Shown here one piece after another: positions 45,093 through 54,082 of a DNA stretch of 64,000 nt. How positions within the stretch are numbered: position 1 is the first letter of the stretch; every line of letters begins with the position of its first letter. Made by a program: the position numbers and the translations under genes. Origin of the DNA: Heracleum sosnowskyi (Eukaryota; Streptophyta; Magnoliopsida; Apiales; Apiaceae); assembly GCA_030848705.1 (NCBI GenBank), contig CM061238.1:28798655-28862654 (forward strand), given 5' to 3'. The notes below the pieces were generated by a model. That model was given only the letters and a program-made list of their open reading frames with translations. It ran no database searches and was not told where the DNA came from.

Positions 45093-47873
45093 TCAGAAAT
45101 TCTCAAAATTCATCATTCCAAGTTCATTCACCAATTTATTGAAAGTAGCTTCAGGTAGTGGCTTGGTGAATATATCAGCTAGTTGTTGATCAGTAGGAAC
45201 AAAGTTAAGTTCAATTGTTCCTTCCAGAACTTGTTCTCTTATGAAGTGATATCGAATACTGATGTGTTTAGTAAGAGAATGTTGAACTGGATTTCCTGTC
45301 ATTGCAATAGCACTTTGGTTATCACAATAAATAGGGATTTTTGAGTATGACAGGCCATCATCTAACAACTGATTTCTCATCCACATTAACTGAGCACAAC
45401 AACTTCCTGCAGCAATGTACTCAGCTTTTGCATTTGAAGTGGAAATGGATTTTTGCTTTTTACTGAACCATGAAACTAGTCTTCCACCCAAAAACTGACA
45501 GCTTCCTGAAGTACTTTTCCTGTCTATTTTGCATCCTGCAAAATCAGCATCTGAATAACCACACAACCCAAAATCTGATTCCCTTGCATACCAAAGTCCA
45601 AGAGAAGAAGTGCCTTTGAGATATCTGAAAATTCTTTTGACTGCAATCAAATGGGGTTCTCTAGGTTTTGCTTGAAATCTTCCACACAAACAGGTTGCAA
45701 ACATGATATCTGGTCTACTTGCAGTGAGATACAATAAAGATCCAATCATTCCTCTATAGTGAGTTACATCTACCTCAGTACCTTGATCAGGATCAAGTTT
45801 GGTAGCTGTAGCTATGGGAGTTGTAGCAGGAGAACTATCTTGCATGTTAAACCTTGTCAATAAATTCCTTGTATATTTAGACTGATTGATAAAAATCCCT
45901 TCATCAGTCTGTTTAACTTGAAGACCAAGAAAGTAACTCATTTCTCCCATCATGCTCATTTGATATCTTGACTGCATAAGCTTGGAAAACTTTTCACATA
46001 GATTATTGTTTGTTGACCCAAAAATGATATCATCAACATAAATATGGACTAACAAGTCCTTACCATGATTCAAATAAAATAGAGTTTTATCAATAGCACC
46101 TCTTTTGAATCCACTTTCCAGTAAGAATAGAGCTAAAGTTTCATACCATGCTCTTGGCGCTTGCTTTAGTCCATAAAGTGCCTTATCCAATCTGTAGACA
46201 TGATCTGGATATTTAGGATCAATGAAACCAGGAGGTTGCTCAACATAGACTTCTTCCTCCAGTTCTCCATTTAAGAAAGCACTTTTAACATCCATCTGGA
46301 AAACCTTGAATTTCTTATGTGCTGCATAAGCAAGAAATATCCTGATGGCTTCTAGTCTTGCAACAGGAGCAAAAGTTTCATCATAATCAATTCCCTCTTG
46401 TTGAGAATACCCCTTTGCAACTAGTCTTTCTTTGTTTCTGATTATTACTCCATCAGAATCAGTCTTGTTCTTGAAAATCCACTTTGTACTAACAATTGAT
46501 CTATTCTTTTGTCTTGGTACCAGTTTCCAGACTTCATTTATTTCAAATTCATTCAGTTCCTCTTGCATTGCAGTAACCCAATCAGCATCTTTAAGTGCAT
46601 CTTCAACTTTCTTTGGCTCCTCCTTGGATAGAAAGTTATTGTATAGACATTCATTGTGAGTTGCACTTCTTGTTTGAACACCTGCATCAGGATCCCCAAT
46701 GATCAAATCAGGAGTATGACTTGCAGTCCATTTCCTTGCTGGTGTTAAGTTGTTTCTTGACGTAGATGCTCTCCCTGGATTGGTGTTATCTTGATTTGAA
46801 GAACTTGCTTGTCTTGAAGCTCCCCCTGAATTATTGCTATGTCCTCCTGATAAGTTATCAGGATCATCACTTGAATCAGTATCTGAAGAATTCTGTCCTG
46901 ATGATTGAGTTGACTCTGAACTGGTAGTAGAATGTTGTTGCTCCCCCTCAACATTAGCACTACTAGAAGTATCACTATTGATTGCATCATCAGTATTTGC
47001 ACCATCAGCATCTGGTCTGTCATCAGGATTTGGTGACCCATCAGGATCTGATGTATGGACAGGATCTGATTCACTTTCTTCAGGTTCCTTGGTAGCTTCA
47101 TTTTCAAAAATCAATCTATCATGAGAGTTTTCATTGATTCCAGCTATCTTCTTGTCATCAAAAGATACATGTATTGACTCCATGACAGTCCTTGTCCTCA
47201 AATTTAAAACTCTGAAGGCTCTTGATGCATGATAGCCTATGAAAATTCCTTCATCAGCCTTTTTTTCAAATTTCCCTAGCTGTTCAGGATGAGTTCTGAG
47301 AACAAAACATTTACAGCCAAACACATGCAGATGCTTCAGACTTGGTTTCTTCTCCTTGAGTGACTGATAAGGAGTAACACCATGCCTGTTTATTAATGTG
47401 AGATTTTGAGTATAGCATGCTGTGTTGACTGCTTCTGCCCAGAAATATGTAGGTAATTTTGCTTCTTCCAACATAGTTCTGCCAGCTTCAATAAGAGTTC
47501 TATTTTTCCTTTCAACTACTCCATTTTGCTGAGGTGTGCCAGGAGCAGAGAATTGTTGAATAATTCCTTTGTATTTGCAGAACTCTTCCATCTTTGAATT
47601 CTTAAATTCAGTACCATTATCACTTCTCAAAATCTTGACTTTGTACTTTGTGGTTGTCTCAATCATTCTCACATGATCCAACAGAACTTCAGGAGTCTCA
47701 TCTTTTCTGTGCAAAAAAAACACCCAGGTGAATCTTGAATATTCATCAACAATTACAAGAGTGTACCTTTTCTTACTGATGGACATGATGTTGACTGGAC
47801 CAAATAGATCAAGATGTAGCATGTGATATGGTTCTTCAATAGAGGATTCTGATTTACTCTGGAATGATGTCCT
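45093..47873 (-). CDS. Copia pol of the inner element: integrase, RT, RNase H
   Basis: 909 codons from the first Met at 47822, in the same frame as the protease part at 47874-48428 but after an in-frame TGA (47874-47876, probably from CGA). Integrase: HLDLFGP (D5), RSDNGTEF (D68), QQNGVVERKN (E104), then KKADEGIFIGYHAS. An acidic Ser/Asp/Gly linker (230-370) with several DPD/NPD triplets precedes RT. RT: QMDVKSAFLNGE (D511), LYGLKQAPRAWY, IYVDDIIFG (D597, D598). RNase H: GYSDADFAGCKIDRKSTSGS, NAKAEYIAAGSCC, IYCDNQSAI, ending FTKPLPEATFNKLV. All catalytic motifs are present, so apart from the TGA this could be active. Confidence 0.93.
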   Translation of the reverse strand, partial: RTSFQSKSESSIEEPYHMLHLDLFGPVNIMSISKKRYTLVIVDEYSRFTWVFFLHRKDETPEVLLDHVRMIETTTKYKVKILRSDNGTEFKNSKMEEFCKYKGIIQQFSAPGTPQQNGVVERKNRTLIEAGRTMLEEAKLPTYFWAEAVNTACYTQNLTLINRHGVTPYQSLKEKKPSLKHLHVFGCKCFVLRTHPEQLGKFEKKADEGIFIGYHASRAFRVLNLRTRTVMESIHVSFDDKKIAGINENSHDRLIFENEATKEPEESESDPVHTSDPDGSPNPDDRPDADGANTDDAINSDTSSSANVEGEQQHSTTSSESTQSSGQNSSDTDSSDDPDNLSGGHSNNSGGASRQASSSNQDNTNPGRASTSRNNLTPARKWTASHTPDLIIGDPDAGVQTRSATHNECLYNNFLSKEEPKKVEDALKDADWVTAMQEELNEFEINEVWKLVPRQKNRSIVSTKWIFKNKTDSDGVIIRNKERLVAKGYSQQEGIDYDETFAPVARLEAIRIFLAYAAHKKFKVFQMDVKSAFLNGELEEEVYVEQPPGFIDPKYPDHVYRLDKALYGLKQAPRAWYETLALFLLESGFKRGAIDKTLFYLNHGKDLLVHIYVDDIIFGSTNNNLCEKFSKLMQSRYQMSMMGEMSYFLGLQVKQTDEGIFINQSKYTRNLLTRFNMQDSSPATTPIATATKLDPDQGTEVDVTHYRGMIGSLLYLTASRPDIMFATCLCGRFQAKPREPHLIAVKRIFRYLKGTSSLGLWYARESDFGLCGYSDADFAGCKIDRKSTSGSCQFLGGRLVSWFSKKQKSISTSNAKAEYIAAGSCCAQLMWMRNQLLDDGLSYSKIPIYCDNQSAIAMTGNPVQHSLTKHISIRYHFIREQVLEGTIELNFVPTDQQLADIFTKPLPEATFNKLVNELGMMNFENF

Positions 47874-48428
47874 TCATTGTTTTGCTTTCTGACATGCATC
47901 ACAGAGTCCATCAGGAGTATATAACACTTTTGGTAATCCTCTCACTAAATCTTTCTTAACCAACTCATTGATATTGCTGAAGTTGAGATGAGAAAGCTTC
48001 TTGTGCCAATTCCAACTTTCATCTACTGATGCTTTACTGATCAGACAGGTAGGGGAGTCATCAGTATTTGATTGAATGTTGGCTTCATATATGTTACCAT
48101 GCCTGTAACCAGTCAGTGCTATCTTGCTTGTTGCCTTACTGACTACTTCACAATGAGTGGAATAGAAGTTGACATGATAACCTCTGTCAGTGATTTGACT
48201 AATACTCAACAGGTTGTGTTTTAGTCCCTTCACTAGAGCTACTTTTTCAATTATGACATTTCCAATGATTATATTGCCATATCCCAAAGTTTGTCCAATG
48301 TTGCCATCTCCATAAGACACAGTTGTGCCAGCTTTTTCCTCATATTCTGATAACAGGGCTTTGTTTCCAGTCATGTGTACAGAACATCCACTATCCATGA
48401 CTAACACATTTTTCTTTTTACCCTGCAA
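47874..48428 (-). CDS. Copia pol of the inner element: protease and integrase zinc finger
   Basis: Begins after the gag stop. The protease active site is VMDSGCSVHMTG (DSG), followed by GYGNIIIGNVIIEKV and LKHNLLSISQITDRGY. The pre-integrase HHCC finger is SWNWHKKLSHLNFSNINELV and LCDACQKAKQ, followed directly by the in-frame TGA. No ATG opens this ORF: its frame starts at TTG-CAG-GGT with a TGA just before, while gag has already ended at 48445. Gag and Pol ORFs therefore do not overlap, and Pol needs splicing, reinitiation or another route for expression. Confidence 0.9.
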   Translation of the reverse strand: MQGKKKNVLVMDSGCSVHMTGNKALLSEYEEKAGTTVSYGDGNIGQTLGYGNIIIGNVIIEKVALVKGLKHNLLSISQITDRGYHVNFYSTHCEVVSKATSKIALTGYRHGNIYEANIQSNTDDSPTCLISKASVDESWNWHKKLSHLNFSNINELVKKDLVRGLPKVLYTPDGLCDACQKAKQ

Positions 48429-48450
48429 TCAGAATAGAAACACACTAGTT
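48420..48450 (-). promoter_or_regulatory. 3'-splice-site-like sequence between gag and pol, inner element
   Basis: On the reverse strand: TTCTAACTAG (gag stop within it and branch-like CTAAC), a T/C-rich run, then TGATTGCAG and GGTAA, where the pol frame opens. The outer element has the same TGATTGCAGGGTAA at 54058-54071. This fits a plant 3' splice site (TGCAG then G). Confidence 0.5.
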
Positions 48451-50757
48451 AGAACATCTAGGAACCCATACTTGTTGGGTTCCTTTTCCAAGCAATTTAT
48501 TAATTTTCACAGCAGAAGACTTTCTGACCTTAGCAGTCCTGACAGGATTTACTCCATCAGGATTTGCTTTGTCAGTATCAGTATTAACAAAAGCATGCTT
48601 CACATTGACATTCTCAAAGCTATCAGAATTTGCACTATTTTTAAACTTAGGCAATGGATCATAGAAGTTATAGTACAACTCATGATAATCTTTACAAGTA
48701 TAAATAGAATGCCATATACTACAACAATGAAAACAGGACTTCTGTGGTTTATAAAATACTGATCTATTCCTAATATCAGACTTAGAAATATCAGCAATCT
48801 TCTTCTTACTCTTCTTACAATCAATAGCAAGATGATTAGAGTTACCACAGTTAAAACAACACTTTCTAGGTGCATTTGGGATATATTTATAACCATTCTC
48901 TTTATTGATCCCAACTTTACCATTCCTGTTTCTCTTAACAGTAGCTTCCTCTTTCTTATCTGTTACCTCACATATTTTATCCTTAAGCTGTTTCTGAGAC
49001 AATAGACCTACATTATTAATGACTTTATTCATGACAGGTTTACACTTCATAATTTTAATTCCTTGAGTAGAAGTAGATCCCTTTTCAAAAGTAGAAGTGG
49101 AATCCTTACCAAAAACAAAATTAACAGGAGTAATCTTAGATTTGGTTGTATCTATAACATGTCTATAGGTCTTTGGACTAACTGTCTCATCAATGACAAT
49201 TTTCTCTTTCAATTTCTTATCCTCATCTGACTTATATCCTAGACACTCTTTCCAATTTTTTGAGGTATTAATCTCATGAAATTTCCTACCAGAGTCTGTC
49301 CATGTTCTGATTTTCTCATTAGCATATTCAAGTTCCTTTTCAAGAGCAGTACATTTGGATTTCATCTCTAAATACATGTGATTCGCATTATCACATTCTT
49401 TTTGAACTTCTTGCATACGAGAAAATTCAGCTTCTAATATGTCATTCCTTTTTCTAAGTTCAGACATCTCAGATAAGATCCTAGTATTTTCAGCAGTTTG
49501 ACTTCTAAAGCTAATATGTAAAGACTTTAGAAAACGTCTTAACTCAGAAGCATTATCAGTATCAAAATTAAAGATAGTATTTAGTACCTTATCAGCAGGA
49601 GCAGAAATTACATCAGCGTTGGCCATTAGAGCATAGTTGACCACCTCAGTATCAGATTCTGAGGAAGAGTCCATCCAATCCTTGCTTGATGTGATAAGTG
49701 CCTTTGTCTTCTTGCACTCAGAAGCAAAGTGACCCATACCATTGCACTTGTAGCATCTAACCTTTGACTTGTCAAATTTGCTACTCTTACTGTCCTTTTT
49801 GATATACTTATCTTTGTTTGGGTTGAAAGCCTTTTTCTGAAAGTTGCCTTGTCTTCTATTCTTCCTGAACTTCATCCTTCTGAAGTTTCTGACAATCATA
49901 GCAACCATCTCTTCCATGTCTGAGTCAAAAGAATCATCATCAGTATTGGCATCAGGATTGCCATCAGTATCTGATGAAGAGTCATCAGGATCTGACTCAA
50001 CCATTCTTGTTTTACTTCTTGAGACCTCCATAGTTTTTCCTTTTGATTTAGCCTCTGCTTTCAAAGCAATTGATTTTGCCTTGCTGCTTTTCTTGTTCTT
50101 TCTCTGTTGAACTTCAAGATCATGAGTTCTTAGCATCCCATAGACTTCATCAAGAGACACAGTGTTAAGATCATATTGATGTCTAATGATCGAGGTCTGA
50201 GTGTCCCATTCTTCAGGTAAAGCTCTTAGAAACTTGGTGTTTGAATCTTCAGTTTCATATTCCTTGTCAACTAAAGATAAGCTGTTCAATAGTGTCAGAA
50301 ATCTATCATATAGATCAGTTAGGCTCTCATCAGGTCTTGCATCAAATTGTTCATATTCTTGAATCAAAAGAGCCCTTCTGTTTTTCTTGACAGATGCAGA
50401 TCCCTGGCACTGAGTTTCCAAAGTATCCCAGATTTCTTTTGAAGACATGCATGCAATCACTCTGTTTGACATGACAGCATCAAGACTACTGTGCAAGATA
50501 TTCTTTATCTTTGGTTCCCTGAGTACATGAGCTTTTTCTTCTGGAGTCCATTCACTTTTAGCCTTGACCACATAATGTTCAGGTATTGTATCTGTTCGTT
50601 CTACAATCCTTGTAGGAATATATGGTCCATCACGAATCCTGTCCAAATAGTCAGGATCCATAGCCTCCAGGTACATTAGCATCTTTACCCTCCATGTTGG
50701 ATATTCTGATTTCTTCAAGATGGGAATCTTCATGCTTTCATACTTGGTTGTCGACAT
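48445..50757 (-). CDS. Gag of the inner copia element, intact
   Basis: 770 codons, long as in the SIRE/Maximus lineage. Residues 1-230 are the UBN2-type Gag core (YPTWRVKMLMYLEAMDPD, EIWDTLETQCQGSASVKKNR, ALPEEWDTQTSIIRHQYDLN). A Lys-rich region and Asp/Ser linker with NPDANTDDD follow. Three zinc knuckles of the CX2CX4HX4C type: CYKCNGMGHFASEC at about 333, CFNCGNSNHLAIDC at about 632 and CFHCCSIWHSIYTC at about 673. A coiled-coil stretch (near 410-480) lies between. It ends QVWVPRCSN, as many plant copia Gags end with VWVPK. The start Met at 50757 lies 50 bases inside the 5' LTR boundary and fits the conserved start. It would form the RNA-packaging particle. Confidence 0.95.
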   Translation of the reverse strand: MSTTKYESMKIPILKKSEYPTWRVKMLMYLEAMDPDYLDRIRDGPYIPTRIVERTDTIPEHYVVKAKSEWTPEEKAHVLREPKIKNILHSSLDAVMSNRVIACMSSKEIWDTLETQCQGSASVKKNRRALLIQEYEQFDARPDESLTDLYDRFLTLLNSLSLVDKEYETEDSNTKFLRALPEEWDTQTSIIRHQYDLNTVSLDEVYGMLRTHDLEVQQRKNKKSSKAKSIALKAEAKSKGKTMEVSRSKTRMVESDPDDSSSDTDGNPDANTDDDSFDSDMEEMVAMIVRNFRRMKFRKNRRQGNFQKKAFNPNKDKYIKKDSKSSKFDKSKVRCYKCNGMGHFASECKKTKALITSSKDWMDSSSESDTEVVNYALMANADVISAPADKVLNTIFNFDTDNASELRRFLKSLHISFRSQTAENTRILSEMSELRKRNDILEAEFSRMQEVQKECDNANHMYLEMKSKCTALEKELEYANEKIRTWTDSGRKFHEINTSKNWKECLGYKSDEDKKLKEKIVIDETVSPKTYRHVIDTTKSKITPVNFVFGKDSTSTFEKGSTSTQGIKIMKCKPVMNKVINNVGLLSQKQLKDKICEVTDKKEEATVKRNRNGKVGINKENGYKYIPNAPRKCCFNCGNSNHLAIDCKKSKKKIADISKSDIRNRSVFYKPQKSCFHCCSIWHSIYTCKDYHELYYNFYDPLPKFKNSANSDSFENVNVKHAFVNTDTDKANPDGVNPVRTAKVRKSSAVKINKLLGKGTQQVWVPRCSN

Positions 50758-50793
50758 CTTTAGATCGTATCTGATTCAGAATTAAATCAGTTT

Positions 50794-50805
50794 GCTCTGA
50801 TACCA
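50794..50805 (-). other. Primer binding site of the inner copia element
   Basis: Reverse strand TGGTATCAGAGC, two bases inside the 5' LTR; initiator tRNA-Met type. Confidence 0.92.
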
Positions 50806-50807
50806 AT

Positions 50808-51346
50808 TGTTACCGAGTAATAATCTATTGTAGAAGGGGGGTTGAATACAATAGTATACGATAATCGACTTCTTAATGTATATATCACAAATATGAAAGA
50901 AAGATAACAGCTTTATTAAATCTGATATAAAACTGTTACAAACTCTCTCAAGAAATTCTGATGTTCTTGAGAGCTGCTAGCTTACAAAAACTCTCTCAAG
51001 AAATTCTATGTTCTTGATTCACATCGAACCAAAACCAAAACTGTGTTTATATACTACACAGCTTCTCTATCAATGATAAGTCCTAATCAATTACAAAGAT
51101 GTAAACCTATCCATAATTGATAGCTACATTCTACAAACCAGGAACCGACAGAATAAACTTCCATGTTTAACTAGACTCCAAATATAACTCGAAGTAGGAA
51201 TCCTGATCAACTTCCAGTCCTGATGATCAAACCTGATCCCAGTCCTGATATGTATCTTGATCCTGACGACCATGCAATTCTAATGATGTCAGCAATCCTG
51301 ATCAGTTGAGTCTAGCTCCTGACGATCATTGAATTCTGATCTAACA
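50808..51346 (-). repeat. 5' LTR of the inner copia element
   Basis: 539 bases, six substitutions and a 15-base deletion relative to 39336-39889. Reverse-strand ends TGTTAGATCAG and CTCGGTAACA. Confidence 0.93.
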
Positions 51347-51351
51347 ATCTA

Positions 51352-52436
51352 AATATTCGTTTAACAGCTATTAGATGAGATTCTTTGGGATCAGACTGAA
51401 ACCTAGCACACAAGCATGTTGCAAACATTATATCTGATCTACTTGCAGTGAGATATAGTAAGGAGCCTATCATACCTCTGTAGCTTGTGATGTCAACCTT
51501 CTTACCAGTTTCATCCTTATCAAGCTTAGTGGCAGTTGACATTGGAGTCTTTGCTGTAGATGAGTCTTCCATTTGATACTTCTTCAGAAGATCTTTAATG
51601 TACTTGGACTGGCAAATGAATATTCCATCTAGCCTTTGATACACTTGTAGTCCAAGAAAGAATGACAATTCACCCATCATGCTCATTTCATATCGACTCT
51701 ACATTAAGTTAGCAAATCTCTTGCATAGATCATCATTAGTAGAGCCAAATATTATGTCATCAACATATACTTGCATCAATATCAGATCATTTTTGTGCAT
51801 TTTGTAAAAGAGAGTTTTATCTACGACACCTCTTGTAAAGTTATTTTCAAGTAAAAATTCAGAGAGTGTGTCATACCATGTCCTTGGAGCTTGTTTGAGT
51901 CCATAGAGAGATTTGAATAGAAAGTACACAAAGTCTGCCAGTTTTGAATCCTAAAACCCTAGAGGTTGTTCCACATACACTTCTTCTTCTAGCTCCCCAT
52001 TCAGAAAAGCACTCTTCACATCCATTTGATACACTTTGTAATTGGAATGTGATGCGAATGCCAGAAACATCCTGATGGCCTCAAGTCTTGCTACTGGTGC
52101 ATAGGTTTCATCATAGTTTATACCCTCTTCTTGAGAGTAACCTTTAGCAACAAGTCTGGTTTTGTTTCTCGTTACAATGCCATCTTCATCCAACTTAATT
52201 CTGAATACCCATCTTGTTCCTATAATAGATTTTCCTTTAGGCATGGGTACCAGCTTCCAAACTTTCTGCCTTTCAAACTGATTGAGTTCATCTTGCATTG
52301 CAATCACCCAATCTGGATCATCTAGGGCATCTTCAACTTTCTTAGGTTCTGTTTCTGAAAGAAACCCAGAATAGTGACATTCATTTTGTGATGTCCTTCT
52401 AGTTCTCACTCCTGTGTCCGGATCACCAATGATCAA
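51352..52436 (-). pseudogene. Copia reverse transcriptase of the outer element (broken)
   Basis: All pieces are in one frame, with stops at about 51951, 51930 and 51697. Motifs: PKKVEDALDDPDWVIAMQDE, GTRWVFRIKLDEDG, YDETYAPVARLEAIRMFLAF, QMDVKSAFLNGELEEEVYVE, LYGLKQAPRTWYDTL, QVYVDDIIFGST and GMIGSLLYLTASRSDIMFAT. It runs into the inner element at 51351 within the RIFRY motif; RNase H follows at 38804-39335. About two thirds identical to the inner element RT by eye, so these are different families of one lineage. Confidence 0.93.
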
Positions 52437-53480
52437 GTGAAAGGGATGATCTCTATTCCATACCCTTTGTCTTGGCAGATGTGATCTTGATTATTCTCCT
52501 TGTTTAAAATGTTGTGGAGTGTGACTAGTTGATCCTTCTCCTGCTCCCCCTGAGTTGTTGCCGGTATGATCTGTTGACTCTGTTGATTGACTAATGGATC
52601 CTGTAGTAGTTTGAGGATCTCCACCACTGTCACCACTTGGTCCAGAATCATTATCATTATCATTATTATTATTACCAGGAACAATTTCAGGTTCTTCTTC
52701 AATGTCAGATAGATCTCCTGATAGATTTTCAAATACCAAGGATTCAGAGTTCTCTCTAGTTTGTAGGCCTGGTCTTTTGGTGTCATCAAATGTTACATTA
52801 AGGCTTTCCAACACCTTCTTATCTTCAATCACATACACCCTGTAAGCTTTAGATTCCAGAGAATAGCCCAGAAAAATGCCTTCATCTGCTTTGGCATCAA
52901 ACTTGCCTAGATGTTCTCCATCTTTTACTACAAAGCACTTTGCACCAAACACATGAAAGTACTTCAGTGTTGGTTTCTTGTTGGCCATTAACTCATACGG
53001 AGTCTTTTCATGATCTTTATTAATCAGGGTTCGATTCTGAGTGTAGCAAGCTGTATTCACTGCCTCAGCCCAAAAGTAAGTGGGAAGTTTTGATTCATTT
53101 AACATTGTCCTTGCTGCTTCAACCAAGGTTCTGTTCTTTCTTTCCACTACTCCATTCTGTTGAGGAGTTCTTGGTGCTGAATACTTTCTTGATATTCCTT
53201 TCTCTGAGCAGAAATCATTAAGAACTGCATTCTTGAATTCAGTTCCATTGTCTGATCTTATTGTCCGCACAGGTAGCTTAGCTTCCACTTCTATCTTCTT
53301 GATGTGATCAATGATTAGTTGTGTTGCTTCATCCTTTGAATGTAAGAATAACACCCACGTGTACTTGGAGTAGTCATCCACCATCACTAATCCATATCTT
53401 TTTCTTGAAAGTGACATAACATTGACTGGACCAAATAAATCCATATGAATCAGCTGAAGAGGTTCAGCAATGCTTGTCAT
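52437..53480 (-). pseudogene. Copia integrase of the outer element
   Basis: Open for 329 codons to 52491. Core motifs HMDLFGPVNV, RSDNGTEFKNAVLNDFC and QQNGVVERKNRTL give the D,D,E triad; then KADEGIFLGYSLESKAYRVY and an Asn/Asp/Gly-rich linker. In the same frame as RT but separated by a stop at 52491. Upstream it is separated from the zinc finger by a stop near 53544. Confidence 0.92.
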
Positions 53481-54068
53481 TTCTCTGCTTCTGTGTGATG
53501 CCTTCTTAGACTTCCCTTTTTCACATGCTTCACATAGTCCCTCCTAATAAAATTCCATCAGAGGCAACCCTCTCACTAACTCTCTCTTTACCAAAGAGTT
53601 CATAGTTTTGAAGTTCAAGTGTGAGAGCTTCTTATGCCATAGCCAACTTTGTTCTGAAGATGCCTTACTGTAGAAACATGTAACTTCTCCTTCACTGGTA
53701 GAACTTAAGTCAGCTATAAACAAATTTCCTTTTCTCACTCCCAGTAGAGCAAGCTTCTCATCCTTCCTGTTTGTGATCAAGCACTTGTCCTTTCTGAAAT
53801 CTACATTGTATCATTTATCACAGAATTGACTGATACTTAGAAGATTGTGCTTCAATCCTTCAACAAGAGAGATGTTTTCAATGATGACATTCCCAATTCT
53901 TAGATTACCATATCATGTAGTGAATCCTTTGTTGTCATCTCCAAAGGTTACAATCGGGCTGGTCTTCTTAACCACCTCTGTAAGCAGGGACTCTTCTCAT
54001 GTCATGTGTCTAGAGTAGCCACTATCCAGAATCCATATGACCTTTGAGCTTTTAACCTTACCCTGCAA
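53481..54068 (-). pseudogene. Copia protease and HHCC finger of the outer element (broken)
   Basis: Opens at the conserved TTGCAGGGTAA. The protease is recognisable as ILDSGYSRHMT (Tyr where Cys is usual) and LVEGLKHNLLSISQF, with stops near 54001, 53913 and 53812. The finger region has LWHKKLSHLNFKTMNSLVK and a stop just before the second Cys pair (53544). Non-functional. Confidence 0.85.
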
Positions 54069-54082
54069 TCACAGATTGATTA
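54055..54082 (-). promoter_or_regulatory. 3'-splice-site-like sequence between gag and pol, outer element
   Basis: Reverse strand: the gag stop TAA at 54080-54082, then AATCTG TGATTGCAG GGTAAGG. It shares 14 bases, TGATTGCAGGGTAA, with the inner element at the same place, although the gag and pol frames relate differently in the two elements. Confidence 0.5.

Larger units (their letters stand above)
39336..51346 (-). mobile_element. Inner SIRE/Maximus-like Ty1/copia element, young and nearly intact
   Basis: 12011 bases with TSD ATCTA (39331-39335 and 51347-51351), inserted in the RNase H region of the outer element. LTRs of 554 and 539 bases differ by six substitutions and one 15-base indel (about 1.1 percent), so insertion is recent. 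Reverse-strand order: LTR, tRNA-Met primer site, gag (770 codons), protease-integrase-RT-RNase H (one TGA stop), an antisense ORF region, env-like ORF (1324 codons, open), purine tract, LTR. The word TCAGGA/TCCTGA is strongly over-represented in LTRs, spacers and coding regions. Confidence 0.95.

Noticed and set aside
45093..47873. AKAEY in RNase H of the inner element as loss of a catalytic Glu (usual form AEAEY)
   Set aside because: Comparison with retroviral RNase H places the catalytic Glu at the second position (AEY), which is kept.
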